From Bretschneidera sinensis (Eukaryota; Streptophyta; Magnoliopsida; Brassicales; Akaniaceae): a DNA stretch of 64,000 nucleotides. The DNA lies in the NCBI GenBank assembly GCA_023935145.1, contig CM043699.1, positions 105,475,536-105,539,535 on the forward strand, in the 5' to 3' direction. Below are positions 10,680 to 23,500 of this stretch, piece by piece. Position 1 is the stretch's first letter. Every line of letters begins with the position of its first letter. The translations under genes and the position numbers were made by a program. The notes beneath the pieces were generated by a model. It saw nothing but the letters and a program-made list of their open reading frames with translations. It had not been told where the DNA came from and ran no database searches.

Positions 10680-11950
10680 TCAATCAGAGTAAATAGGATC
10701 CGTCAACAATATCGTCTCAATGTCCAGACTCCTCAACTCCAAGAATAGTTTTAGTCTCTGCCCATTTACCTTGAAAGTGTTACCATTCTTTGGATCCTCA
10801 ATCTCGATGGCCCCATGAGGAAAAACTGACCGAATAATAAAGGGGCTGGTCCATCGAGACTTGAGCTTGCCTGAGAAAAGATGCAGGCGTGAGTTGTAAA
10901 GAAGAACTTTTTGACCCGGCTCAAAGGTTCGTCTTAAAAAGTTTTGGTCATGAGTCTTCTTCATTTGTGCTTTATATGATCGTGCACACTCATATGCATC
11001 ATTTCTCAGCTCCTCTAATTCATTGAGTTGGAGCTTCCTTTAGGATCCAGCCTTTAAAAGATTAAAGTTCAGCTGTTTGATAGCCTAATAGGCTTTATGC
11101 TCTAATTCGACTAGAAGGTGACAGGCTTTTCCGTACACAATACGGTATGGAGACATACTAATTGGCGTCTTGAATGTTATTCGATATGCCCATAGTACAT
11201 CAGTCAATCGCAGAGACCAGTCCTTTCTATTAGGGTTCACAGTTTTCTCCAAAATGTACTTAATCTCGCGATTGGAAATTTCCACTTGTCAACTCGTCTG
11301 TGGGTGATACGGGGTGGCAACTTTGTGTGTGATGAAATACTTCTTCATCAACTGCTCAAAAATCCTATTGCAAAAGTGCTTACCTTCATCACTTATAATT
11401 GCTCGAGGCATACCAAAACGAGCAAAGATATTATTCTTCAAAAATTGGACCACAACTCTATGGTCATTGGTCTTGCATGCAACTGCTTCCACCCATTTTG
11501 ACAGATAGTCCACGACAACTAGAATGTACAAATAGCCAAAGGAGTTTGGGAAAGGTCCCATAAAATCAATGCCCCACACATCAAAAATCTCAACAATCAG
11601 AATGGGGTTGAGAGACATCATATTCATCCTAGAAATACTCCCTAGCTTTTGGCAACGCTCACAAGATACACAGTAAGTGTGAGAGTCTCGGAACAGGGTA
11701 GGCCAATAGAATCCGCACTGCAAAATCTTTGCAGCGGTCTTTTTAGCACTGAAATGGCCTCCACAAGCATGATTATGACAGAAGGCGATGACATTAGATT
11801 GGTCATGCTCAGGATACACCTTCTGATGATCTGATCGGGACAATACTTAAACAGGTAAGGATCATCCCAGAAAAAATGTTTTACCATGGCCAAAAACTTT
11901 GATTTATCTTATCGCCCCCAATGCAAAGGCATTTAACCGGTGACAAGATA
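10680..11950 (-). pseudogene. Integrase of B1 (interrupted)
   Basis: The frame at 11289-11843 shows the HHCC domain (HDHA-type start as [24 protein letters not shown]), then [26 protein letters not shown] and YHPQTS. A TGA stop follows at the Gly of the QTSGQVE motif. The frame resumes in 11085-11285 ([15 protein letters not shown], holding the third catalytic acidic residue) and 10680-10964 ([25 protein letters not shown]). Stops and a frame change at 11843/11893 break it. B2 has the same protein as one open frame of 417 codons. Confidence 0.9.
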
Positions 11951-13318
11951 CTTCACTATATCAGCAAACCATGGCGCGGGATTGTGAGCGATGTGCATCA
12001 ATTGCTCATCAGGAAAGGTCTCAGAAATGGGAGTGGCAGCCTCAGTGAAATCCACAATCAATCTAGACAAATGGTCCGCCACCACATTTTCGGAACCTTT
12101 TTTATCCCGAATCTCTATGTCGAACTCTTGAAGTAGTAAGATCCATCAGATAAGATGAGATTTAGCATCTTTTTTAGAGAAAAGATACTTCAATGCTGCA
12201 TGGTCCGAGTAGATAATGACTTTAGATCCTAATAAGTAGGATCTGAACTTGTCTAATGCAAAAACGACTGCTAGCAACTCCTTTTCAGTAGTAGAGTAAT
12301 TGAGTTATGCATCGTTTAGAGTTTGACTTGCATAATAGATAACATGGGGAAGTTTTTCAACACGCTGCCCCAAAACAACTCCAACAGCATAGTCTGATAC
12401 GTCACACATAATTTCAAAAGGCACACCCCAGTTGGGTGGCTGAATAATGGGTGTGGACATCAAAATATTCTTCAGATCCCCAAATGATTTCTTACAATCT
12501 TCATCAAATACAAATGGGGCATCCTTCATTAATAACTTGCATAAGGACCGGGCGATCCTGCTAAAATTCTGGATAAATTTCCTGTAGAATCCTGCATGGC
12601 CCAGAAAAGATCGAACCTCCTTCACTGTACGTGGGGGTGGAAGGTTGGAAATCAGGTCCACCTTCACTTTGTCGACCTCAATCCCTCGATGAGATATGAC
12701 GTGCCCCAGTACAATACCTTGCTTGACCATAAAATGGCACTTCTCCCAATTAAGCACCAGGTTCTTCTCCTTGCACCGCACTAAAACCAAAGTGAGATGG
12801 TGCAGACACTCCTCAAATATTGAACCAAAGACGGAGAAGTCTTCCATGAAAATCTCTAAAGAATGCTCCACCATGTCAGAGAATATGCTGACCATGCACC
12901 GCTGAAAAGTAGCAGGTCCATTGCATAACCCGAAGGGCATGCGACGATAGGTGAATGTCCCAAAAGAACAGGTAAATGTTGTCTTCTCCTGATCTTTGGG
13001 GTCCACGAGGACCTAGTTATATCCAGAATAACCATCCAAAAAACAATAATAATAGTGCCCAGCCAAACACTCCACCATCTGATCAATAAATGGGAGTGGA
13101 AAATGATCCTTCCTTATGGCAGCATTCAGTTTACGGTAGTCTATACACACTCTCCACCCTGACTGAACACGAGTTGGCACTAACTCGTCGTCCTTATTCT
13201 TCACTACCGTTAATCTAGCTCGCTTGGGCACGACATGAATCGGGCTCACCCACTTGCTATCAGAGATGGGATAAATGATCTCTGCATCTAACAGCTTAAT
13301 TACTTCTGCTCTCATAAC
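11951..13318 (-). pseudogene. RT and RNase H of B1, with an FMED active site
   Basis: RT begins in 13013-13315 (WVSPIHVVPK, VCIDYRKLN, PFIDQMVECLAG, FLDGYSGYN) and is cut by TAG. It continues in 12305-13006 (DQEKTTFTC, MPFGLCNGPATFQRCM, IFMEDFSVFG, LNWEKCHFM, GHAGFYRKFIQNFS), then RNase H (MCDVSDYAVGVVLGQ) and another stop after NDA. The catalytic xxDD is changed to MED (codon GAA where B2 has GAT). RNase H remnants run on to about 12180. Both changes argue against activity. Confidence 0.9.
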
Positions 13319-13321
13319 CTC

Positions 13322-14281
13322 TTACATAGCTGGGTTGAGCCTTCTTTGTGGCTCCCTCGATGGCTTGGCATTTTCCTCCAAATGTATCTTGTGCATTACC
13401 AACGAGGGGCTGATTCCCTTAATATTCTCAATGGTCCAGCCTATAGCGTCCTGGTGTTCTTTCAAAACATCTAATAATTTCTCCTCTTGAGCCTCAACCA
13501 AATCTGAAGCTATAATCACAGGCAAAGACTCTGCTGAACCTAGGAACTTATACTGAAGATTGTCTAGTAAAGGTTTAAGTTCCTTCTTAAGAGGCCCAAG
13601 TTCTTCAGTATCTTCCTTCTCACTACTCTCCGTAGAAGCAGACTCTAAAATGGCATTTGCTTGCTTAAGTAACTTATCCAAATCCAGATCCTCTCCAAAC
13701 TGAGCAAAGCATGCCTCCAGGGGGTCCGTCATGCTTGATTCATCCACCGTATCTTCAATAATCTCCTCTATTAAGCATATATTTCTCACTTCAGTAAATT
13801 CCAGTGGTTGCTTAGTGATATCAAAAATATTCAACTCCACTGTCATATTTCCGAAGGAAATCTTCATCACCCCTGTCCTACAATTGATTAGGGCGTTAGA
13901 AGTGGCTAAGAATGGTTGCCATAGAATCATCGGTATCTGAATCCCTATATTCTGGACCGGCTCTATATCTAGCACAATAAAATCCACGGGGAAATAAAAC
14001 TAATCTACCTTTATCAAAACGTCCTCAACTGCTCCCCGTGGTATTTTCACTGACCTGTCAACCAATTGAAGTGTTGTGGATATGGGCTTCAATTCTCCTA
14101 ACCCCAACTGCAAATAAACTGAATAGGGTAGAAGATTCACACTGGCTCCTAAATACAATAGAGCCCTCTCAATCTGGCTGACTCCTATCACGCAAGAGAT
14201 GGTAAGACACCCTGGGTCCTTATACTTGATCGGCAGCTTGCACTGAAGGATTGAGCTAACCTGCTCGGATAAAAAATGCAT
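13322..14281 (-). pseudogene. Protease and pro-RT linker of B1, catalytic Asp changed to Tyr
   Basis: The frame 14000-14281 reads RALLYLGASVNLLPYSVYLQ. B2 has RALLDLGAS at this place, so the active-site Asp is Tyr here (codon at 14153-14155). The next frame (13322-13987) holds MDFIVLDIEPVQ, an acidic spacer and IASDLVEAQEEKLLDVLKEH, DAIGWTIENIKGISPS, HKIHLEENAKPSREPQRRLNPAM, the standard Athila stretch before RT, ending in a stop. Confidence 0.85.
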
Positions 14282-16156
14282 TCTTCAGGACATTCATCCT
14301 CCTCTTGATAGTGATCAAGTCCTTTAAGAACTTAGCATATGATGGCACTTGCTCGATGGCATCCAAAAGTGGAATATTGATTTGGACTCGCTTGAACACC
14401 TCAAGAATTTCTTCAAACTTCCCTCCTTTCTTGGGCGCTTGTAATCTCTCAGGATAAGGTGCTTTAGGTATAAACGATCTAGGAGGGTCATTCACAGTAG
14501 GAGTGGCTGTAGATGGCTCAGCATCTCTCTTCTCCTTATTGCCACTTTCTTGCCCTTGCTGCATAGCTGGGCTCTCTTTCACTCGATTGTCCACTTGTCT
14601 CCCAGATCTTAATGTGATAATCGATTGCACTTGTTCCTCCCCGTGCATAGAAGTTAATGAATTTCCAATTACAAATTGTCTCTTCGGGTTGGGCACGGGC
14701 TGACTGGGGAACTTTCCCTTTTCTCTTTCACCCAAGTGACTTGTGATTTGCCCCATTTGACTCTCTAGATTGGCAATTGCTTGGGTGTTTACTATTGTCG
14801 CACTCCTCACTTTGCTAATGGATTAGCCTGTCATCTTCATGAACTCTTTGAAGGTGTCCTCCAATGACTGTGAAACTGGTGTTGGCACTTGAGTGGGAGT
14901 ATGGTAAGCAGATGCTGGTGCTGGATGGACTGAGCGACCATGACTTGGAATTGGTGGAGGCAATCCAATAGGGTATTGATTGTGAGCATGATGAGGGGCT
15001 CCTCCCTGATTTAGCGATTGGTTCTGTTTCCATGAAAAATTAGGGTGGTTCCACCACCCTGGATTGTAAGTCTCAGAGTAGGATCCACCTGATTGCCTCC
15101 TATAGTCATTGAAAGCGTTTACATGTTCCATGGAACATTCGGCAAAAGCCGACATAGATGGAAAATTCTGTGCTAAATGCATAGGACTAGCACAGATGGA
15201 ACAACAATCGTCATTAATTGTATTGGTAGCATTGATGGACTTGTCCATAGTGAAAGCGTCAATTTTCTTGGTGAAAGCATCTATCTTTATCTTCAAATCA
15301 GTCTCCTCCTTAATCTCATAGATGCCTCCTTTCCTAGGAGCACGAATGGACTTTTCCCGACAGCTTGAAAAATCCCACTGCTGTGAGTTGTCGAACAGTT
15401 TGTCCAATGCCTTGTATGCTTCATCCCCTGTTAGACTTAAGAATGCCCCCCCATTCATAGACTCGATCATGCTACGGTTGGGTTGAGTTAACCCTTGGTA
15501 GAAGAACTGAACAAGTCTCCACTTCTCATATCCATGTGTAGGGCATCTAATCGGCAACTCTTTAAAATGCTCCCAACTCTCAGAAAACTTCTCATCCTCC
15601 TCCTGAGTGAAAGAACTAATCTCCTTTCGGTACTCATTCACTCTAGACATTGGGAAAAAATTATTATAGAATTTACTCAGCAGATTTTCTCAAGATGTAA
15701 TAGACCCGAACGTTTTGGAATCCAACCATGCCCTAGCTCTATCATGAAGAGAAAAAGGGAAAGTCTAAGATAGACTAACTCCTCATAGAAGTTATGGAAC
15801 TTGAATGTGGCACAAATATCTTTGAACTTCTTTACATGGCTGTAAGGATTTTCAAGATCTAAGCCATGAAATGAGGGTAGGAGTTGGATGATATGTGGCT
15901 TTAAATCAAAATGGGTAACATTGGTGGGTGGCAACACGATACAGGAAGATGAGTTAGTCGCAACTGGTGCGAACAAATCTCTCAGGGACGTGGTGGAGTC
16001 CACGTTCCATGCTCCAGGTTGCTCTTGGTTCCTCAAGTTTTCTCCCATCTCAATTGTCTCTTGTTCAACAAGTGACTTCTTTTGTCTCCTTAAAGTTCTT
16101 TCTAAATCAGGATCTAAAGGTGTCAATTCTAAATTCAGGGATCTCCGACCAAGCAT
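14256..16156 (-). pseudogene. Gag of B1 (frameshifted)
   Basis: It starts at the ATG at 16156 (MLGRRSLNLELTPLDPDLERT). Then come SLRDLFAPVATNSSS, HFDLKPHIIQLLPSFHGL and NPYSHVKKFKDICATFKF; a frameshift near 15690 leads to 14823-15650 (FTQEEDEKFSESWEHFKELP, FFYQGLTQPNRSMIESMNGG, CSICASPMHLAQNFPS, YNPGWWNHPNFSW) and then 14256-14810. The ICASP stretch stands where the zinc knuckle would be and is degenerate. Gag would form the particle. Frame breaks prevent a full product. Confidence 0.88.
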
Positions 16157-16324
16157 ACACCAAACAGAAAACAGTAAAACAAACTAACTAGCAGAAGCAG
16201 CAAAATAAAATAAAACAGAAAGAAAAATAAAACAAAAATGCTAACTAAACTAGTAGAAAAATAAAATCAATTTAGACAAAAATTTCACAAACAAAAACAT
16301 TCCCCGGCAATGGCATAAGAAACT
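16157..16324 (-). other. Leader and damaged PBS of B1
   Basis: Just inside the LTR the minus strand reads TGCCATTGCCGGGGA (16301-16315). B2 has TGGCACCGTTACCGAGGA at the same place, the Athila-type PBS. B1 has lost two bases and carries substitutions, so priming would be impaired. The rest is A-rich leader. Confidence 0.7.
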
Positions 16325-17669
16325 TGTTGTGAGTTTTAAATTACTCGCAAGCGCACGAATTGTTTGCAATATAGTGTTTTGCAAGTGCGAGGTCGAATCC
16401 ACAGGGAGTGCGTTGTGAAAATAGCTTTTTATCTAAACTAACCTTATTTTAACTTAGTTCCGAATTGTGAATTATATTTTTTTTTTCAAAACAAATATAA
16501 ACTAAACTAAATTGATTTAATAACTAATGATGAAAACATTAAGGTTTCCGAATCCACCCAACCAAAGTAAAGCATATATCTTCATGTTCTAAAAATAATC
16601 TATCAAAACATTCCATGAATCCAACTTAAACAAAAAACAACGAATATCCCAATTAAACCAAAAGTATCCAATGTATCCGCTTTTAACAAATCACAAAGGA
16701 AATCTAATTTAATCGAAAAGGATTCGATGTATCCATCAGATGAATCACACAGAATATCCAACAGAACAATTAAAAACTATCAATCATAAAAATTTACTCA
16801 AACAATTGAAATAGAACATTTAAACTAAACATATCAAAATTGTATAAACATATCTGAAAATATAATGCTAAACAATGGCGAGGTTTCATCTTTAACCTTA
16901 GCTGAAGATTTTAGCCATCCATCATCATGAAACCAAATTTCACAATAAAAAGTGCTAAGCATTAAAAACTTGAAAAGAATTAAAACTGGGGAGAAATTCC
17001 ACACGCTGTTGGGCAGCACTTCCCCCAGTGGTGGTAAAAGCCCTTAGGAGATCTATTAGAATGCTAGTAGAAATCCACCAGACTGCATACTGAATAATGA
17101 GGTGGGATAGTGTTTATATAAGGGAATTCTCGGAGTACAATGAGCTGTAAATTCGATGTGGGATACTGCCTCTTTGCGATCGATCGCAAGTCTGGTGCGA
17201 TCGATCGCAGCATGGTGCGATGCAATGCGTCTGGCGCACTGTAAGTGCTTCCTATCCGATGTGGGATATGCGAGTCAACTGCGATCGATCGCAGCCCTGT
17301 TGCACTCGAGTGCATCACAATGCACTGTAATATATATACAGTATCAAATGTTTCCTTTCCAATGTGGGATGTGCAAGTCACTTGCGATCGATCGCAAGTC
17401 TGGTGCGCTCGAGCGCAGGTGCGATTGATCTCATGCCGTGTGCGCACTATCGCAGGTGTGATCGATCGTACATCTGTGTGCTCGATCGCACTAGGCATCC
17501 TCAGCTTTGCTCTTTAAGCCCTGAAGTTTCCACATTGCTTCATTTTATTCCAAAACCTATAAAAGCACAGAAAACACAGAAAATAGATAAAATAGCACGA
17601 AATAACATAATTAAGAACTCAACAAATGTAAATTAAGGGGCTAAAATATATAATATTTAGCACTCATCA
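16325..17669 (-). repeat. 5' LTR of element B1 (1345 bp)
   Basis: Pairs with 8045-9405. The TATA-like word is at 17113-17124 and the U3 palindrome array at 17155-17492 (103-bp period). Many differences from its partner are C/T or G/A at CpG, for example gatcgatcgca against gatcgatcaca, as expected if the DNA is methylated. The target duplication aatgg follows at 17670. Confidence 0.93.
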
Positions 17670-17674
17670 AATGG

Positions 17675-19484
17675 TGATTTTTCTAACACAAAGAGTCCAA
17701 TTTATGTGCATAGGGCTAACAAAGGACTTTGAGAACATGGGTTCCTTAAAGCTGCAATTGTCTCGTTTTTGTGGGTCTTGAGTTTTTCAAGTGGTGTTCT
17801 TCAGTTGTTTAGAAATGATGTTTTAGGGCTCCAATTGTCTCGTCTTTGTAGCTAGGTCTTGAGTTTTTCTTCCCCTAAAAGAAAAGGAAAAAAAAAATAT
17901 TTTGTAAGAGTTTGTTTGAAGAGAGTTTGTGAAATAGTTATTGTTTTTTCTAACTAGAAATGACGTATAACGGTTTATGAAATAGTTTTTGTTTTAAGAA
18001 AAATTATTTTTATAGTTGTTTTACCAAATATTAATAATTTATATTTTCATAGTTGTTTAATCATAAACTATCTCAAAACTATAAATTAAATTATAAACCA
18101 TTTATAAAGAACCAAAGCAAGCCAAGCAACCCCATCTTCATAACTGTTTTTTCTTCCTGAGAAATATTCAGGTCTTTGTTTTCAACAAGTTAGATATTTT
18201 AAACTTAATTTAAAAAATATATATTCTCAATTTAACGTAATATTAAAAATTTTAAAAAATAATTTTTAATATTATATTAAAAAATAAATTATTGTTTTTA
18301 AATTATATTAAAAATATAAAAAAAATTATTAAGTAAAATAGAGAAAAAAATATTAATGGTGTATGCTCTCCACCCGTTCATTATTATAACAGTGCGCAGA
18401 GTGCGCAATACGCATACCCTGCCACGTCATGCATACTTTTGTACTTACGTGGGAATCATCATAATCCAAGCAGGCCTTTAATTAAGATTCTTGGTTAGCC
18501 ACTCAATAGTTTTCCAATTTACGAGTTTGATATCTTTCTTGCATGATTGCTTACCCGCCATTTGATAGATAAGTAAATGTGCATGTTGTGGGTCCCCGTA
18601 AAATAAAGGCTCATCTCCTTTGGTGGACATGCACTGGACGTCCAATCATTGTTAATTTGTGGTATTTAATCGCACGGTCCATGGGATGGGATGGGATAGG
18701 ATGGGGTGGGAGAAGCGAGGAATATTGTACCCCCTTGCTTTGCAACTTGAATGCAGTTCACTGTAAGTGACAAATCTTTTAGCTTTATCAGTGCAGCCGT
18801 GCTGGGCCTCGTGTAGTCGGTTGTCCTTTTAGTCACATTTCTCTATCCACTAAACAACGAGAGAGATTTATTATCCTTGTAGATTTTTACCATTTTAAGG
18901 AATTGTTAAAATTGACTATCAAAATGGTAGACAAGATTCTGATCTCGGATAAAATTTTGAAATTATAAAGTTTTATGATTGATTTTTATTAAATGGATTA
19001 TTTATTCAATTTTATAATCGTTATTTTTTATTTTTATTTTAAGTGGGTTGTCATATTATTATGTGTTTTTGTATAGTAATATGATAACACGAGTTTATAT
19101 TATAATCAGATCAATCGTTGATTATTTTTTTGTCTCATATTTTTAGTTCATTTTTCTTGTAATGGATGTCTCATAATGTTTATTCATTTTTCTTAAAATG
19201 ATACAAAAATTAATAAATTTACAAATATACCTTTAATCTGTTTTTTTTTATCTCACACATATCTCATGTAAGACCTATATGTACTTAACTTAACTTTAAT
19301 TATGAAAGATGTTTTAGACAAAATAATTTATGTATTAAATTTTGTGCAAACAAAAGTAGACTAAAAATATGGGACAGATGTAGTATTTGTTTATAGCATT
19401 GTTTCAACCAAAATTGATGATCAAAATAGACTACAATCAATTTTCGTTACGTCATTCACATTCATTCGTTATAATATTTTTTAG
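17675..19484. other. AT-rich non-coding DNA
   Basis: I see no gene here. The word caattgtctcgt occurs twice (near 17757 and 17831) in an imperfect repeat of about 40 bp, 75 bases apart. A short GGGAT-type run lies at 18683-18711 (five G-runs of three or four). The open frame at 18579-18770 crosses that run and has no recognisable motif. Confidence 0.5.
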
Positions 19485-19532
19485 GGTAAATTATATTTAG
19501 CCACTTGTAATTTGGCCTAACTTACACATAAG

Positions 19533-19935
19533 TAGGGTTAGAATTGAGCCGAACTTTTATGGAACTATTTGAGCTCGAGCTTGGTCAAAGCTTGGCTCGA
19601 TCGAGCCTGAAACTTAGGCTCGATCGAGCCGATTTTAAATACCTTAAGGTTCGGATCGAAAGGCTCGCGATAAGCTCGATAAGGTATTATCGAGCTTGAC
19701 CTCAGTTCGAAAGGCTCGCGATAAGCTCAATAAGGTATTATCGAGCTTGACCTCAAAAAAATATTTATTTAATATTTTTATTTATTAAAATTATAGTTTA
19801 GGTTCGAGCTCAAGCTCAAATAAGCTTGATTGTTATCAAGCTCGATTCAAACTTGAGCTCGAACTCGAGCCTGTTCATTTAAGCTCGAGAGCTCGAATAC
19901 CTTACTATTCGGGCTCGATTCATCTCGAATCCATC
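19533..19935. mobile_element. Nested non-autonomous element rich in GAGCTCGA words
   Basis: Flanked by cttacacataa at 19521-19531 and 19936-19946, an 11-base direct repeat that reads as a target duplication (9-11 bp suits a Mutator-like element). The ends are partly inverted (gggttagaattgagcc against ggatggattcgag). The interior is full of TCGAGC/GCTCGA words, including the palindrome ggctcgatcgagcc, and a tandem pair at 19656-19757. Confidence 0.6.
19656..19757. repeat. Two 51-bp tandem units
   Basis: The unit beginning tcgaaaggctcgcgataagc starts at 19656 and 19707. The copies differ by very few bases, so this duplication is younger than the surrounding element. Confidence 0.85.
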
Positions 19936-20346
19936 CTTACACATAAAGACTCGTAGTTTCAAAATATATAGATACCCCCCTAGAATATGTTTTTTTCGAT
20001 GTAAGAATACATATATCCCGTTAGAATATGCATGAATACAGATACACCATTAGAATATGCATTAGAATGCAAATACCTCATGGAAGTTGTTTTTTTTTTT
20101 TTATGTAAGATTACAAATTCCCCCTTAAAATATGCATATTCAAGAGATATCTGTATATTTTAAAACTACAGGTGCTTATGTGTAGAATAGGTCAAACTAC
20201 AAGGAGGTAAATGTAATTTACCTTTTTTTTTAAAACAAAGTAAAAAAAATTATTAATTCAATCTGTGATGTGTCACCATATTATTATTTCATTTTTGATG
20301 ATTTATTTTCGTGATCTAAATATTTTTACTGTTTATTTTTTTATGA

Positions 20347-20555
20347 AGTGGTGATACTACAGATTCAATTTCGTGAGAGTTATTACGAAACTGAAAAAGT
20401 CTATTAGTAATAATGAGAAAATTAAATAGTAATTTTAATATTTAGTTATTTATTAATTTTTTAAATAATTACTATTTAATTTTTTTTATAATTATTAATA
20501 AATTTTCACGATTCAATAATAACTCTTATAAAATTGATTTGACGGAATCACTACT
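20347..20555. mobile_element. Foldback MITE, copy 1
   Basis: The left arm starting agtggtgat (20347) is an imperfect inverted copy of the right arm ending atcactact (20555). Arms are about 88 bp, with a short AT-rich centre. Both arms carry the ttaaatagtaatt-type word. No coding capacity. A related copy lies at 33080-33245. Confidence 0.7.
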
Positions 20556-23500
20556 CTTATCTATGATTTAAAATTTTGAAGGAGACTCGATTCGTAAGCA
20601 AGCATGATGAAATTTCAGCGATAATTGGGCTATTGGGTACCTGTTGAAAGGATTCTTTAATTTTCTACCTTCTAACAACCTCACCATGTTATTTTAAAGA
20701 ATCTTCTTGGCCTTATTAAGTACTCCAGTAAATAAAATACTGCAATTAGTTGGTGGTTGATTCTAATCCATACAGATGTCATTTAATTTATGATCTTAAA
20801 GTGTTGACTATTAACCCATATATATTATCCTTTTTGTAATTTTTTTTTATAAATTTTTTCCTACTTATTTGACAAAAATTAAAATAATGTTGAGCCAATT
20901 TTTTTGGTAAGTTACTATTACATCAAATTTTTAAAAAACAACAACCTTATCTCACGAACGTTAATTAAAATAATGAGAATTATTTTTTTTTTCATCGTAT
21001 TGGAACCTCACATATTAGTTACCTTTTGAATTAAATCAGAAAACATGTGATATTGTGTCATCATTTAATTTGATTTTGTTAAACTTCTTAATTTTTGTAT
21101 GCATTATGAGATGCATCTATAATTTTATATGAAAGTATAAAAAGAAATGGCATGTTTTATAAACGTGAGATGTTACTGTATTTATAACCAAATATAAGAG
21201 ATGTAGTTATAATTTACTTTTTTTAACCGATTAACCTAACCGTTTTTAAGTAAAACATTTTGGTTAATTGATTAAATCACTATTAAATTTGTTAAGTGAA
21301 TAATATATATCGGTTAATCAATCAGTTGACGATTAATTTTTTTTACTGCTTCGACCGTTTAACCAATTAAGAAATTAAATATATAATATGATATAATAAA
21401 CTAAAAAATTTAAGTATAAATTTAAAATATAATATATAATAAATTAAAATTTTTAATTATATAAATAATATCGGTTACTTGATTAACTGATTATATCGAT
21501 CGAAATCAATTCGATCGATTGATATCGAAATTCTTAAATAAATTCAGTTAAAATGATTAAAAAAATTGACTGAAAAATATCTATTAAAATTTTTAACTAT
21601 CCTTTTAGACAAATCGAATCATATCAATATCATTATCAATATAACAAAGATTTTTTGATTGATTCGAGTTTAAATCTAATAATTTAAATCAGTTGAAAAT
21701 TTTATTAGTAATTTTTAAAAATTTTGTTAGTAATGTTAATTTTTGAGCCACTCACCTATATTGATATTATCAATAAAGTTTTCAACTGATCTAAACTTAA
21801 TAATTTAGATTCCAATCAACTAAAAATTTAACTAATGAAAATCACTTATCGCAGTAAAAACTATCCACTTGCCCATAATGTCCGAATTATGGAACCTCTA
21901 TGTATAGGTCTAGCTACAAGACATGCATTTGTGGTGTTTTACAAAGTCCTTTCTATATTTTAATAAAAATAGATTACAGTAATATTTTTCTGGCTATAAA
22001 CGCAAAATATCATTAATGTTATTCCCATTTTGCTTACTCATAATATTTTGGAAATATTCTGGTATAAATTTTTTTATTTTAAATATATTTGTTGTAGTAT
22101 ATGACTCATATCGAGTGATATGGTATATGGGTATTTGAAGAATTTTTTCTAATACCTCTGTATGATTAAAGTTAGTATAAATATATATGATGTAACCTTA
22201 TTTTTACATAATGAAATTTAGCAGCCGTTCGCTCCTACGGATATAGACATACTATTGAACCATGTTAAATATGTGTTTTTTTTGCTTTCTCTTTCTTTTT
22301 GTTTTTCCAAACTATTCATCATAATTATCGCACGTTTCACAACGATGTTCTAGCAGTAATATAATATTTTTTACTTTTGAATAATGTCACTTTATTGATT
22401 GACTATCAATAAAAGTGGTAAATGTGCGGATCGGGTTATTTAGGATTTTGATTCACTCAGATCACAGGTTATTATGATTTAGGTCATTTGAGTTTTAGAT
22501 TGTTCGAGTAACAAATTGTTCGGATTTCATATCAGTCAAATTTTGTGTCAATTAGAGTATTGGTCACTAAAATTTTATAGATTATGTTGTATAAATGTTT
22601 TGGTGCCGAACAATTTAGTATTTGTTTAATGTTTTTGTGGTTTATAACTTTATATATATGTCAATTAAGTTTAGTTTGTTGGTGTTAACTTATTCAATAA
22701 ATTTTGAAACTTAATTTGTGAGTGATGGATTTGTAGCAACATGTTGACAAATTTTTTATATGTATTGAAATTAAAATTAATTAATGGATGATGGCGATGT
22801 TTGACGCTAATCCAGTTTAAATATAATTTTTTTAAATCTTTTCAAGGTAAAAAACTGGATTTGAATTGAATTTAAGTTAGATTAAATTTAACACTGAACA
22901 TTACTGATAAAATAGAGTAATGATATATTATTTTTATTTTTATGTAATATATATTAAAAATTTATAATTTTTTTTAAAAAAATAGTTAAATCGATAATTT
23001 AATTATAATCTAGCGGTTTGATTGGGTCGATGGAATTATAAATTGAGTTTGGGTTGAGGTTTTTCTCAGCCCGGTACTACTGGGCTGAATTTTTACGGAA
23101 CATGTGCACCCCTATATTAGAAGCCACGTGAGTCGTGACAGGCGTTTAGTGTAAATTAGCTTAATTTGACGTGAGTTCTTGTTTACACAGAAAAAAGAAA
23201 ACAAAATCTCTTTCTTTCCCTTGACCCAAAAATGCATAACTGTGTAAACGAACCCAAACTGATAGCATAAAGTATATATTTTATATATATAGGAAATGCT
23301 AATTTGTTAATCGTTAGTGTCTGAATTATTTTGCACATGATTACTCTTTATTATCTCCTAAATAGAGGGTATATTGGTAATTTTATAAAAATTTAAAAAT
23401 AGAAGGTTGGAATGAAGTTCACTGGCAGGTCGCCGGACATCTCGGGAGAGTGGAGTACTTCCCAATCATTTTCAAAGGCGGTTTGTCATCAAAATTTGTA

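Larger units (their letters stand above)
8045..17669 (-). mobile_element. Element B1: full-length Athila-like Ty3/gypsy retrotransposon
   Basis: A complete 9.6 kb insertion. LTRs lie at 8045-9405 and 16325-17669. The target duplication aatgg is at 8040-8044 and 17670-17674. PBS and PPT remnants lie just inside the LTRs. Between them on the minus strand are gag, protease, RT, RNase H and integrase in order. Gag words such as FDLKPHIIQLLPSFHGLDLENPY and the D-L-G-A-S style protease point to the Athila type. Stops and frameshifts in every domain make it non-autonomous now. Its closest relative in the window is B2 (38768-48227). Confidence 0.93.
19485..20223. mobile_element. TIR element (MITE-like) with another element nested in it
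   Basis: The left end ggtaaattatatttag..cttgtaatttg matches the reverse complement of the right end (20170-20223), giving terminal inverted repeats of about 50 bp that both include ACACATAAG. There is no coding capacity. Flanks are T-rich, so the target duplication is unclear. Inside, 19533-19935 is a second insertion. Confidence 0.65.

Noticed and set aside
14503..16191. Several plus-strand frames opposite B1 gag (14503, 15109, 15495, 15888 and others)
   Set aside because: Shadows of gag; the same happens opposite B2 gag and both integrases.
18683..18711. Telomere-like or regulatory G-repeat
   Set aside because: Only about five irregular GGGAT units, not the plant telomere repeat; probably simple sequence.
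18579..18770. 63-codon frame
   Set aside because: Crosses a GGGAT repeat and shows no motif.
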